DNA of 43,737 nucleotides. It comes from an uncultured Christensenellaceae bacterium (GTDB lineage: Bacteria > Bacillota > Clostridia > Christensenellales > CAG-314). The stretch spans positions 27,076-70,812 of the forward strand of contig CAJUCX010000007.1 of assembly GCA_910585195.1 (NCBI GenBank), read 5' to 3'. The notes beneath the pieces are model-generated. The model was not told where the DNA came from. It worked only from the letters and a program-made list of their open reading frames with translations, and made no database searches. Positions within the stretch are counted from its first letter, which is position 1. Every line of letters starts with the position of its first letter. This document shows positions 26,419-34,105 of this stretch, in pieces. The position numbers and the translations under genes are program-made.

Positions 26419-27035
26419 AAATTGTCCAAAATTTGAACGATTTTTTCAAACACTTCGTCGATAGGTTTACTTGCGTCGAGATTCTTCAAAATACCGCATT
26501 GAGCATAAAAATCTATAAGCGGTTTGGTCTGACTTTCGTAAACGGCAAGACGCTTTGAAACCGTCTCTGCCTTGTCGTCGTCGCGTTGAATAAGTTCTCC
26601 TCCGCAGTGGCAAACGGTTGCGCCGCCAAGCGTAGAAACGTGATAAGGCGTACCGCATTTTTTGCAAGTCCATCTGCCTGTAAGTCTGTCCATCAAAATA
26701 GAATTGTCGACTTGAAAGTTTAATGCAACGTCAGCGTGAATGGCTTTTTCAAATGCCTGCGCCTGCGGAATAGTCCGCGGAAAACCGTCCATAATAAAAC
26801 CGTTTTTGCAGTCATCTTGCGCAAGGCGTTCTTCCACAATTTTCAAAACCACGTCATCCGGTACTAATTGACCCTTTGCGGAGTATTCGTTAAAAAGCCG
26901 TCCCAACTCAGTATCCGGGCGAAGACTGCGGAAAATATCTCCCGTTGAAATATGCGGCAAGCCGTATTTTGCTGCAATCTTTTTTGCTTGACTGCCTTTA
27001 CCTGCGCCGGGTGCGCCAAGTAAAATGATACGCAT
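26415..27035 (-). CDS. adk: Adenylate kinase, zinc-lid type
   Basis: Adk equilibrates AMP, ADP and ATP. The start at 27035 gives MRIILLGAPGAGKGSQ with the Walker A loop and GGGAGG nine bases upstream; an earlier ATG two codons before sits too close to that site. The 206 residues include STGDIFR (AMP site), GFPRTIPQA, and a lid with a cysteine set CKKCG...CHCGG that should bind zinc, as in Gram-positive Adk. It is separated from secY by 149 bases, the longest gap of the cluster. Confidence 0.97.
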   Translation of the reverse strand: MRIILLGAPGAGKGSQAKKIAAKYGLPHISTGDIFRSLRPDTELGRLFNEYSAKGQLVPDDVVLKIVEERLAQDDCKNGFIMDGFPRTIPQAQAFEKAIHADVALNFQVDNSILMDRLTGRWTCKKCGTPYHVSTLGGATVCHCGGELIQRDDDKAETVSKRLAVYESQTKPLIDFYAQCGILKNLDASKPIDEVFEKIVQILDNL

Positions 27036-27074
27036 ATACATCTTCCTCCCTATCGTTTTAAGAAACCCCAAAGC

Positions 27075-27098
27075 CTCCGACGGCAATGCCGTCAGGAG
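27075..27098 (-). other. Stable hairpin between secY and adk
   Basis: CTCC-T-GACGGC-ATT-GCCGTC-GGAG on the minus strand: ten paired bases with a one-base bulge, just upstream of the adk ribosome binding site. It lacks a proper T-run (GCTTTGGGGTTTCTT follows), so it is at most a weak terminator; it could also be an mRNA processing or stability element. Confidence 0.55.
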
Positions 27099-27184
27099 AC
27101 TTAAAGCAGTTTCGCTTGTTTTTGGTTGCCGTCTTAATACTTGTCTAAGTTTTTAAGACGTTATTTTTGTTTATGGTTGTTACC

Positions 27185-28501
27185 TTATTTCAAGAACCCT
27201 TTGTAATACTTCATCATAAGTTGCTGTTCCAACGCCTTATCGAATTCCAAAGCGACGGAAACTACGATGAGCATACCCGTTGCGCTGAACGTATTGAGCA
27301 AACCTATCGTATCGGCACCTATCGCTCTGAAAAGAATGGTAGGTACAAAAGCAATGATTGCCAGGAACAATGCGCCGTAGAAAGTGATTCTCTGTATAAC
27401 CTTTGTCAGATATTCTGCCGTAGGCTGTCCCGGTCTTATACCGGGGATAAATCCGCCGTTGTTTTGTATGTTTTTTGAAACTTCCACAGGGTTGAATTGA
27501 ACCTGCTGATAGAAGAACGCAAACAAGAAGATAAACAACGTAAGCATTACAGGGTAAACGTACGACTGAGTGCCAAGATATGCGGTATACCAAGTAACCC
27601 AATATTGACCTGCCCAGAAAGTGTTGAACAACAACTCAGGGAAGGAAGTCAACGCAAATGCGAAGATGAGCGGCAACACGCCGGAACCGTTTACGCGGAT
27701 AGGAATGTTGGTGCTTTGTCCGCCGTACATTTTGTTGCCCTTAATTTGTTTTGCATATTGAACGGTTATTTTTCTCTCTGCTTTGTCTACCAAAACGATA
27801 AATGCAAAGATAATTATCGTCATACCGAGGAAGCCCAAAAGTTCCCAGCCGCCGCTTGTCCAACCGTTTTCTATTATGCTGCTGATGACCTGAATGATTT
27901 GCTGACCTGCCGTTGCAAGGATACCGACGAAGATGAGCAACGACATACCGTTTGAAATGCCGTATTCCGTAATTCTTTCGCCGATCCACATACACAGGCA
28001 AGCGCCCGCAACCAATATCAATGCAACGAAAATAAATACAATCCACTCAGGCACAGGGTCGTTACCCGTACCGAACAAGTGATAGTTGAGTATGCCTGCG
28101 CCTTGATAAGCAAACAAGATACCCACCGCTTGAACCGTAGCCAAAATCAACGTTGCAAAGCGTGTGATTTTTGTAAGTTTTTTTCTGCCTTCATCGCCCT
28201 GTCTTGCAAGTCTTTCCAGCGGAGGAATCGCAACCGTCAGCAACTGCACGATAATCGACGCGTTGATGTACGGCGAGATACCTATTGCAAACAGCGTACC
28301 GTTTGCAAGCGCACCGCCTGTGATTGCGCTCATTACCCCGAAGAAACCGGAACTGAGCGTATCCTTCAACTCGGTGCTTATCGTAAGTCCCGGAATCGGA
28401 ATGAAAGAACCGAGTCTGTAAATTGCAACGAGCAGCAAAGTCATCAGTATTTTATTTCTGACTTCCTTTGATTTGAAAGCATTTTTGAATGTTTGAATCA
28501 T
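27185..28501 (-). CDS. secY: Protein translocase channel subunit SecY
   Basis: SecY forms the protein-conducting pore. The 438 residues show ten hydrophobic segments and the conserved GSFIPIPG start, the plug region SAITGGAL, YINASIIVQLLT, the GISNGMSLLIF segment of the fifth helix, and the cytosolic loops with FIPGIRPGQPTAEYL. Its ATG overlaps the rplO stop by one base (TAATG). Partner secG lies in another operon at 3329. Confidence 0.98.
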   Translation of the reverse strand: MIQTFKNAFKSKEVRNKILMTLLLVAIYRLGSFIPIPGLTISTELKDTLSSGFFGVMSAITGGALANGTLFAIGISPYINASIIVQLLTVAIPPLERLARQGDEGRKKLTKITRFATLILATVQAVGILFAYQGAGILNYHLFGTGNDPVPEWIVFIFVALILVAGACLCMWIGERITEYGISNGMSLLIFVGILATAGQQIIQVISSIIENGWTSGGWELLGFLGMTIIIFAFIVLVDKAERKITVQYAKQIKGNKMYGGQSTNIPIRVNGSGVLPLIFAFALTSFPELLFNTFWAGQYWVTWYTAYLGTQSYVYPVMLTLFIFLFAFFYQQVQFNPVEVSKNIQNNGGFIPGIRPGQPTAEYLTKVIQRITFYGALFLAIIAFVPTILFRAIGADTIGLLNTFSATGMLIVVSVALEFDKALEQQLMMKYYKGFLK

Positions 28502-28947
28502 TATTCGATTACCTCTGCCTTGCCTCCGGCCTTTTCGATGTTGGCAATGGCAGATTTAGAAAATTTGTGCGCTTTAACCGTAAGTTTTTTGGTAAGAGTA
28601 CCGTCGCTCAATACTTTCAGTCCGGCATTGCCTTTGTCAGCCGCAAGCCCCATATCGAAAACGAGTTCGGGAGTTACGGTTGCGCCGTTGTCGAAGCACT
28701 CCAAATCACCTATGTTGATGATAGAGTACTCTTTACGCCAGTTGTTAGTAAAGCCTCTTTTAGGCAAACGACGAGTCAAAGGCATTTGACCGCCTTCGAA
28801 GCCCACGCGGACACCGCCGCCGCTTCTTGCCCATTGACCTTTGTGTCCCTTGCCGCTGGTTTTACCCAGACCGCTGCCCGTGCCTCTGCCGAGTCTCTTC
28901 GGCGAAGTCGTAGCGCCGACAGCAGGTTGTATAGTATGAATTCTCAT
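28501..28947 (-). CDS. rplO: 50S ribosomal protein L15 (uL15)
   Basis: uL15 helps organise the 23S core. Begins MRIHTIQPAVGATTSPKRLGRG and has the glycine/basic segment GSGLGKTSGKGHKGQ and GFEGGQMPLTRRLPKRGF typical of the family. ATG at 28947 with AGGAGG upstream is preferred over a TTG one codon earlier. 148 residues; runs into secY with one base of overlap. Confidence 0.98.
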   Translation of the reverse strand: MRIHTIQPAVGATTSPKRLGRGTGSGLGKTSGKGHKGQWARSGGGVRVGFEGGQMPLTRRLPKRGFTNNWRKEYSIINIGDLECFDNGATVTPELVFDMGLAADKGNAGLKVLSDGTLTKKLTVKAHKFSKSAIANIEKAGGKAEVIE

Positions 28948-28958
28948 CAATGCGCCTC

Positions 28959-29633
28959 CTACTTAACTTCTTCCACTTTGATAAGGTGTCTTACTCTAAA
29001 CAACATACCGTTGAGAGCCGGGCTTACCTTAAATACTTTGGAAGAACCTACTTTCTTCAAACCCAAAGCGGCAACAGTCGCTTTTTGTTTTTGCAAGCAT
29101 CCGATTGTGCTTTTGATTAACGTTACTTTTACGCTTTGGTCGGAAATTACGTAAGGCGCTTTGCCTTTTTCGTTTTTAACCTTATAAAGCGGAGTTTTGC
29201 TTTCCACAACAACTCTGCCGTGGTGCATTTTAGGAGCGTCCGATTTTTTAACCGCTGCTTTTTTTGCAGGTTCTTTTACGGATTCTTCCTTAACTGCTTT
29301 TTTTGCAGCAGGTTTCTTTGCAGGTGCCTTTTCGGCAACTTCCGCAACAGCCTCCGCCTTTGCAGCCGTCTTTTTGGCGGCAGGCTTTTTGGCAGGCGCT
29401 TCGCCTTCTGCTTTTGCAGTTTTCTTTACGGCTTTGGCTGCGGTTTCACCCTCAGATTTAGCCGTAGTTTTTTTGGTTGTTTTCTTTTCTGCAGTTTCGC
29501 CTTCTGCTTTTTTTGCAGCGCTCTTTTTTACTTCGGTCTTTGCCGCGTCTGCTTTTGCAGTCGTCTTTTTAGGTGCGGCTTTTTTAGGTTTTTCAGACGC
29601 TTCAACTGCTACGTTTTCTTTAACTTCTGCCAT
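28959..29633 (-). CDS. rpmD: 50S ribosomal protein L30 (uL30) with a long histone-H1-like N-terminal extension
   Basis: Only the last 57 of 224 residues (from VKVTLIKSTIGCLQKQKAT to the end) are the L30 domain, which normally is the whole protein of about 60 residues. Residues 1 to about 135 are a low-complexity Lys/Ala/Glu/Pro tail with repeated AKKPAAKK, EGETA and AKKTAAKAE units, like histone H1 or chlamydial Hc1. A short linker (HHGRVVVESKTPLYKVKN) joins the two. The frame is open throughout, with GGAGG upstream of two adjacent ATG codons (the second is better spaced and used here), and rpsE ends eight bases earlier, so the extension is part of the gene. The tail could be disordered rRNA-binding sequence. 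Confidence 0.93.
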   Translation of the reverse strand: MAEVKENVAVEASEKPKKAAPKKTTAKADAAKTEVKKSAAKKAEGETAEKKTTKKTTAKSEGETAAKAVKKTAKAEGEAPAKKPAAKKTAAKAEAVAEVAEKAPAKKPAAKKAVKEESVKEPAKKAAVKKSDAPKMHHGRVVVESKTPLYKVKNEKGKAPYVISDQSVKVTLIKSTIGCLQKQKATVAALGLKKVGSSKVFKVSPALNGMLFRVRHLIKVEEVK

Positions 29634-29644
29634 CATAAACCTCC

Positions 29645-30223
29645 TTATGCCTGCACTTCTTCGGCTGACTTACCGCGCAATGCGGCAACTTGCTCTACCG
29701 TCCTGAGACTTGCAAGACCGTTGATTGTTGCTTTTACGCTGTTTATAGGGTTGGAGCTGCCGAGGCTCTTTGTACGAATGTCTTTGTAGCCTGCCGCTTC
29801 CAATACGCTTCTTGCGCTTCCGCCCGAGATGATGCCGGTACCGGGTTGAGCAGGCTTCATCAAAATGTTGCCCCTGCCGAACTTGCCGATAACTTCGTGC
29901 GGAATAGTAGTACCTACGATAGGTACGCTAATCATATTCTTTTTTGCTTTTTGCGTTGCTTTTTCGATAGCCGCAGGAACTTCCGCCGCTTTACCGGTGC
30001 CGCAACCTACTTTGCCTTTGCCGTCGCCGACAACTACCAATGCAGTAAAGCGCATCGTTCTACCGCCCTTTACAACCTTAGTAACGCGGTTGATGCATAC
30101 CAATTTCTTTTGGAGGTCGTCTGCTTCTTCTTTTCTTTCTTTGTTGAACTTAGGTCTGCTGTTTGGACGTCTGTTGTCTCTTTTTTGTTCAGCCGCTTGA
30201 CCTTGCCCTTCACGCTTTTCCAT
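29645..30223 (-). CDS. rpsE: 30S ribosomal protein S5 (uS5)
   Basis: uS5 guards translational accuracy at the mRNA entry channel. The 192 residues include the double-stranded-RNA-binding-like N-domain (VCINRVTKVVKGGRTMRFTALVVVGDG split normally) and the C-domain with GNILMKPAQPGTGIISGGSARSVLE and AGYKDIRTKSLGSSNPIN. An N-terminal basic/polar leader of about 38 residues (MEKREGQGQAAEQKRDNRR and on) is longer than in Bacillus. GGAGG site present; 17 bases after rplR. Confidence 0.98.
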   Translation of the reverse strand: MEKREGQGQAAEQKRDNRRPNSRPKFNKERKEEADDLQKKLVCINRVTKVVKGGRTMRFTALVVVGDGKGKVGCGTGKAAEVPAAIEKATQKAKKNMISVPIVGTTIPHEVIGKFGRGNILMKPAQPGTGIISGGSARSVLEAAGYKDIRTKSLGSSNPINSVKATINGLASLRTVEQVAALRGKSAEEVQA

Positions 30224-30240
30224 ATGACTTTTACCTCCTG

Positions 30241-30603
30241 TTAGAATTTCAAGCCCGCTTCACGCGCGCCTTCGGCAACTTTCTGCACACGGCCTGTGTA
30301 GATGTAACCGCCTCTGTCAAACACAACTTCTTTGATGCCCTTTTCCAAAGCGAGTTTGCCGGCTTTTTCTCCTACGAGTTTAGCCTGTTCGCATTTGGTT
30401 TTGCCCTTCAATTCTTTCGTCATCTGCAAAGAGTTTGCAGCGACGAGAGTCTTGCCGTTTACGTCGTCGATAAGTTGAACGTAAATGTATTTAGTGCTGC
30501 GGTAAACGTTGAAGCGAGGTTTAAGACAAGTGCCGTAAACTTTTTTTCTTACTCTTGCGTGCCTAACTTTTCTGTCGGCATTTTTATCCATTTTGGAAAT
30601 CAT
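30241..30603 (-). CDS. rplR: 50S ribosomal protein L18 (uL18)
   Basis: uL18 binds 5S rRNA in the central protuberance. 120 residues with RKVRHARVRKKVYGT, RFNVYRSTKYIYVQLIDD, and the C-terminal FDRGGYIYTGRVQKVAEGAREAGLKF. AGAGGTG precedes the ATG; a second ATG four codons in is a possible alternative. 11 bases after rplF. Confidence 0.98.
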   Translation of the reverse strand: MISKMDKNADRKVRHARVRKKVYGTCLKPRFNVYRSTKYIYVQLIDDVNGKTLVAANSLQMTKELKGKTKCEQAKLVGEKAGKLALEKGIKEVVFDRGGYIYTGRVQKVAEGAREAGLKF

Positions 30604-30614
30604 ATTTTCACCTC

Positions 30615-31154
30615 TTATTTACCTGCTGTTTTGCCTTCTTTCATAACGACGACTTCGTCTTTATAACGAATGCCGTATGCGTGATAAGGCTCTACAACTC
30701 TCTTTGCTCTGATGTTGGCAGCGACCTGACCTACGACGGTCTTGTCAAAGCCTTCAACTACAACTTCGTTCAAACTAGGGCATTTGATGGAAATACCTTC
30801 CGGCGGGTCGAACTCTATCGGGTGAGAATAACCGATGTTAAGCACGAGTTTTTTGCCCTGCATCTGTGCTTTGTAACCAACGCCGTTGATGATGAGCGAT
30901 TTTGAAAAGCCCTTTGTAACGCCCTCTACCATATTGTGGAGAAGCGCCCTGTAAAGACCGTGTTGCGCTCTTACTTCTTTTTGGTCGTTTGCTCTCGTAA
31001 GCACGATTTCGTTATTTTCGATTTTTACGGTAATTTCTTTGCCGACTTGTTGGCTGAGCGTACCCTTAGGACCTTTTACGGTAACCAAGTTGTTTTGTAC
31101 GCTTATTTCTACTCCGGCAGGTACGGATATAGGCATTCTTCCTATTCTTGACAT
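30615..31154 (-). CDS. rplF: 50S ribosomal protein L6 (uL6)
   Basis: uL6 lies at the base of the L7/L12 stalk. Start at 31154 (MSRIGRMPISVPAGVEI) follows AAGGAGG; an upstream in-frame start has no support. 179 residues with the two L6 repeats, including GPKGTLSQQ and the C-terminal RVVEPYHAYGIRYKDE. 13 bases after rpsH. Confidence 0.98.
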   Translation of the reverse strand: MSRIGRMPISVPAGVEISVQNNLVTVKGPKGTLSQQVGKEITVKIENNEIVLTRANDQKEVRAQHGLYRALLHNMVEGVTKGFSKSLIINGVGYKAQMQGKKLVLNIGYSHPIEFDPPEGISIKCPSLNEVVVEGFDKTVVGQVAANIRAKRVVEPYHAYGIRYKDEVVVMKEGKTAGK

Positions 31155-31167
31155 AAATGCTTCCTCC

Positions 31168-31563
31168 TTACCATACAAACGCAAGCACTTCGCCGCCGAG
31201 GTTGTTTGCTCTTGCTTGTTTGTCTGTCATTATACCCTTTGAAGTCGAAAGGATAGCAATGCCCAAACCGTTCAACACCTTAGGTATTTCGTTGCTCTTT
31301 GCATAGACGCGAAGGCCCGGTTTTGAAATACGTTTAAGTCCCGAAATAACGTTGCCGTCTTTGCTGTACTTTAACGTAACCACAATACTGCCTTGAACGT
31401 CGTCGTTTTTAACTTCTACATTGCTGATATAACCTTCATTCAAAAGGATATCGGCAATGGCTTTTTTCATTTTAGATGCCGGAATTTCCACAGTTTCGTG
31501 CTTTGCGGTCAAAGCATTTCTAATGCGGGTCAGCATATCTGCGATTGGGTCTGTAACAACCAT
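31168..31563 (-). CDS. rpsH: 30S ribosomal protein S8 (uS8)
   Basis: uS8 binds 16S helix 21 and is a known autoregulator of spc operons in enterobacteria. 131 residues starting VVTDPIADMLTRIRNA, with LKRISKPGLRVYAK and the C-terminal GIAILSTSKGIMTDKQAR. AGGAGG site; 25 bases after rpsN. Confidence 0.98.
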   Translation of the reverse strand: MVVTDPIADMLTRIRNALTAKHETVEIPASKMKKAIADILLNEGYISNVEVKNDDVQGSIVVTLKYSKDGNVISGLKRISKPGLRVYAKSNEIPKVLNGLGIAILSTSKGIMTDKQARANNLGGEVLAFVW

Positions 31564-31588
31564 TGTTTTTTCCTCCTATATAACTGAC

Positions 31589-31774
31589 TTACCAGCTTGA
31601 TTTTTTCACACCCGGGATTTCGCCCTTGTAAGCACGCTCTCTGAAACAAACCCTGCAAATACCGTATTTTTTAAGTACGGCGTGCGGTCTGCCGCAGATA
31701 GAACATCTCGTGTAAGCACGGGTAGAATATTTAGGTGCTTTTTGTTGCTTCAAAATAAGTGCTTTTTTAGCCAT
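31589..31774 (-). CDS. rpsN: 30S ribosomal protein S14 type Z (uS14, zinc-binding)
   Basis: The short, 61-residue zinc form of uS14. Ligands are visible as CSICGRPH...YGICRVCF (two C-x2-C pairs). It ends FRERAYKGEIPGVKKSSW as in Gram-positive bacteria. GGAGG precedes the ATG; it lies between rplE and rpsH as usual. Confidence 0.98.
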   Translation of the reverse strand: MAKKALILKQQKAPKYSTRAYTRCSICGRPHAVLKKYGICRVCFRERAYKGEIPGVKKSSW

Positions 31775-31786
31775 TGTTTTCCTCCA

Positions 31787-32371
31787 TTACTTTGCAAAAG
31801 GCACGCCCAGAAGTTTAAGCAATTCTCTTGCTTCTTCGTCGGTTTTGGCGGTAGTAACGAAAGTTACGTCAAAACCTCTGGTCTTTTCTACTTGGTCGTA
31901 CTGGATTTCAGGGAAGATAAGTTGCTCCTTGATACCCAAAGTGTAGTTGCCCCTTCCGTCAAATGCATTCGGATTTACGCCGTGGAAGTCTCTTACGCGC
32001 GGAAGCGCAATAGAAACCAACTTGTCCATAAATTCGTACATTCTGCGGTTGCGCAAAGTTACTTTCGCTCCGATTGGCATACCTTCTCTTACTTTGAAGT
32101 TTGCTACGGATTTTTTAGCTTTTGTTACCAACGGTTTTTGACCCGAAATAAGTTTAATTTCGTCAACTGCCAACTGGAAACTCTTTGAGTTGTCTTTAAC
32201 GTCGCCGAGACCCGCGTTGATAACGATTTTTTCAAGTTTAGGGACTTGATTGATATTTTCATACTTGAAGTGTTCTTTCAAAGCAGGAACAACACTGGTT
32301 TTGTATGCAGCCATCAATCTGTTTTGTCCGCTTGGTGCCGCTGCTTGTTTAGCGGTTTTCTTTTCTGCCAC
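31787..32371 (-). CDS. rplE: 50S ribosomal protein L5 (uL5)
   Basis: uL5 binds 5S rRNA and contacts tRNA and S13. 194 residues with the signature VPKLEKIVINAGLGDVKDN, LRNRRMYEFMDKL and FPEIQYDQVEKTRGFDVT. The start is GTG at 32369-32371 with AAGGAGG upstream. A short Lys/Ala-rich leader (MAEKKTAKQAAAPSGQ) precedes the normal beginning, which starts at about residue 20. Confidence 0.98.
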   Translation of the reverse strand: MAEKKTAKQAAAPSGQNRLMAAYKTSVVPALKEHFKYENINQVPKLEKIVINAGLGDVKDNSKSFQLAVDEIKLISGQKPLVTKAKKSVANFKVREGMPIGAKVTLRNRRMYEFMDKLVSIALPRVRDFHGVNPNAFDGRGNYTLGIKEQLIFPEIQYDQVEKTRGFDVTFVTTAKTDEEARELLKLLGVPFAK

Positions 32372-32385
32372 AGTGATTTTCCTCC

Positions 32386-32796
32386 TTATTCAGCCTTTTC
32401 CGCTTTTTTAGCGGTTTTCTTCTTTGCGGTTGTTTTTGCTGCTTTTACCGGTTTTTCTTCCTTACGGTCGGTAATTACTGCGCCGCACTTTTTGCATTGT
32501 CTTACGTATTTGCCGTTGTCTGCAAGGACGTGTCCGATGCGCGTTGCTTTGTCGCAATTAGGGCAAACGAGCATTACGTTAGATACATCGATAGGACGCG
32601 GTTTTTCGATTTTGCCGCCCGGTTGCTGCGCCGAACGCGGCTTTGTGTGGCGAACTACTACGTTGAGACCATCTACGATTACTTTGTTTTGTTTAGGGCT
32701 TGTTGCAAGCACTTTGCCGCGTTTGCCCTTAACTTGTATGCCGCCAACGGTAACTTCGACTAAATCGCCCTTTTTTATTTCCATTGTATTTGCCAT
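32386..32796 (-). CDS. rplX: 50S ribosomal protein L24 (uL24) with Lys/Ala-rich C-terminal tail
   Basis: uL24 starts 50S assembly. It has the KOW domain (IKKGDLVEVTVGG, KGKRGKVL), the HTKPRSAQQPGG segment and a C-terminal zinc-ribbon-like part (CPNCDKATRIGH...RQCKKCGAVI). After that comes a 25-residue tail rich in Lys, Ala and Thr (AAKTTAKKKTAKKAEKAE), making 136 residues instead of about 103-110. The tail resembles the extension on L30 in the same cluster. Confidence 0.97.
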   Translation of the reverse strand: MANTMEIKKGDLVEVTVGGIQVKGKRGKVLATSPKQNKVIVDGLNVVVRHTKPRSAQQPGGKIEKPRPIDVSNVMLVCPNCDKATRIGHVLADNGKYVRQCKKCGAVITDRKEEKPVKAAKTTAKKKTAKKAEKAE

Positions 32797-32812
32797 TTTC
32801 TTTTAGACCTCC

Positions 32813-33181
32813 TTAAAGAACTTCAGGGGCAAGAGAAACGATACGCATAAAGTCTTTTTCCCTAAGTTCCCTTGCAACAGGCCCGAAAATACGAGTGCCT
32901 CTCGGTTGTTTTTGGTTGTCGATGATTACGGCTGCATTGTCGTCGAAACGGATATGAGTTCCGTCTTGGCGTCCTACGCCGGAAGTCGTCCTAACGATTA
33001 CCGCCTTGACAACGTCGCCTTTTTTGACGATACCGCCTGTGTTTGCGCTCTTTACGCTTGCCACGATAACGTCGCCGATGTTGCCTGATTTTCTAAACGA
33101 GCCGCCGAGCACTCTGATACACATAAGTTCTTTTGCGCCCGAGTTGTCAGCCGCTTTCAATCTGGTTTGTGGTTGTACCAT
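32813..33181 (-). CDS. rplN: 50S ribosomal protein L14 (uL14)
   Basis: uL14 forms an intersubunit bridge. 122 residues, a standard family length, starting MVQPQTRLKAADNSGAKEL and containing GDVIVASVKSA, VVKAVIVRT, RFDDNAAVIID and the C-terminal RIFGPVARELREKDFMRIVSLAPEVL region. AAGGAGG site; 13 bases after rpsQ. Confidence 0.98.
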   Translation of the reverse strand: MVQPQTRLKAADNSGAKELMCIRVLGGSFRKSGNIGDVIVASVKSANTGGIVKKGDVVKAVIVRTTSGVGRQDGTHIRFDDNAAVIIDNQKQPRGTRIFGPVARELREKDFMRIVSLAPEVL

Positions 33182-33194
33182 AAGTCCTCCTTAA

Positions 33195-33452
33195 TTACTT
33201 AGCCTTTTCGATAATTTCAACAAGACGGAAGTATTTGTCTTTGCTGAGATGTCTCGTTTCGGCAATCAACACGGTGTCGCCGATACCTGCGGTATTGTTT
33301 TCATCGTGTACCTTATATTTTTTTGTTTTGGAAACAGTCTTTTTGTAAAGCGGATGTTTGTATTTGTTTACAACAGCCACGGTGATTGTTTTATCCATTT
33401 TGTCGGAAACTACTATGCCGACTCTTTCTTTTCTCAATCCTCTTTCTTCCAT
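33195..33452 (-). CDS. rpsQ: 30S ribosomal protein S17 (uS17)
   Basis: uS17 is an OB-fold primary 16S-binding protein. 85 residues: RKERVGIVVSDKMDKTITVAV, HPLYKKTVSKTKKYKVHDE, and GDTVLIAETRHLSKDKYFRLVEI. TGGAGGG site. 12 bases after rpmC. Confidence 0.98.
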   Translation of the reverse strand: MEERGLRKERVGIVVSDKMDKTITVAVVNKYKHPLYKKTVSKTKKYKVHDENNTAGIGDTVLIAETRHLSKDKYFRLVEIIEKAK

Positions 33453-33464
33453 TTCAACCCTCCA

Positions 33465-33674
33465 TTACTGCTTTTTAGCGGAGACACCCAGTTCTCTCTC
33501 GCGGATAACCGTCTTGACTTTTGCGATATCTCTCTTGCAGTTTCTAAGCGACAAAGGGTTTGCCAACTGACCTGTTGCATGGCTCATACGAAGATTGAAT
33601 AATTCTTTCTTTAATTCATTCAACTTGGTAATGAGTTCTTGGTCATTCATTTCGTGAATTTTTTTAGCGTTCAT
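33465..33674 (-). CDS. rpmC: 50S ribosomal protein L29 (uL29)
   Basis: uL29 sits at the exit tunnel and helps dock SRP and trigger factor. 69 residues forming two helices, with LNELKKELFNLRMSHATGQL and the NCKRDIAKVKTVIRERE end. The ATG at 33674 overlaps the rplP stop as TGATG, indicating coupling. Confidence 0.97.
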   Translation of the reverse strand: MNAKKIHEMNDQELITKLNELKKELFNLRMSHATGQLANPLSLRNCKRDIAKVKTVIRERELGVSAKKQ

Positions 33675-34105
33675 CAACCTTCACCACCCTCAGCAATCTG
33701 CTCTTTCATCATAAACTTGCATTTAACAGGGAGTTTGTGGCTTGCAAGCCTCAAAGCCTCTCTTGCCTGTTCTTCGCTAACGCCCGCCATTTCAAACATA
33801 ACTCTGCCGGGTTTAACTACTGCTACCCAATACTCCGGAGAACCTTTACCCGAGCCCATGCGGGTTTCGGCAGGTTTTTTAGTAACCGGTTTGTGCGGGA
33901 ATATTTTTATCCAAACTTGTCCGCCGCGCTTAACAAATCTCGTCATAGCGATACGGGCAGCCTCTATTTGATTTGAGGTTATCCAGCCCGGTTCGGTAGC
34001 GACAAGACCGAAAGTGCCGTAAGAAATTTCGTTGCCTTTATGCGCTGCGCCTTTCATTCTGCCGCGGAACTGACGACGTCTTTTTACTCTTTTAGGCATT
34101 AACAT
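33674..34105 (-). CDS. rplP: 50S ribosomal protein L16 (uL16)
   Basis: uL16 contacts A-site tRNA and completes the peptidyl transferase region. Start at 34105 (MLMPKRVKRRRQFRGRMKG) with GGAGG eight bases upstream; this overlaps the rpsC end by 14 bases. 143 residues with GNEISYGTFGLVA, RGGQVWIKIFPHKPVTKKPAETRMGSGKG (split normally) and the C-terminal ALRLASHKLPVKCKF. Confidence 0.98.
   Translation of the reverse strand: MLMPKRVKRRRQFRGRMKGAAHKGNEISYGTFGLVATEPGWITSNQIEAARIAMTRFVKRGGQVWIKIFPHKPVTKKPAETRMGSGKGSPEYWVAVVKPGRVMFEMAGVSEEQAREALRLASHKLPVKCKFMMKEQIAEGGEG

Noticed and set aside
27131..27170. GTCTTAA...TTAAGAC hairpin as a plus-strand terminator
   Set aside because: No gene runs on the plus strand here; the pairing is AT-rich with a long loop.
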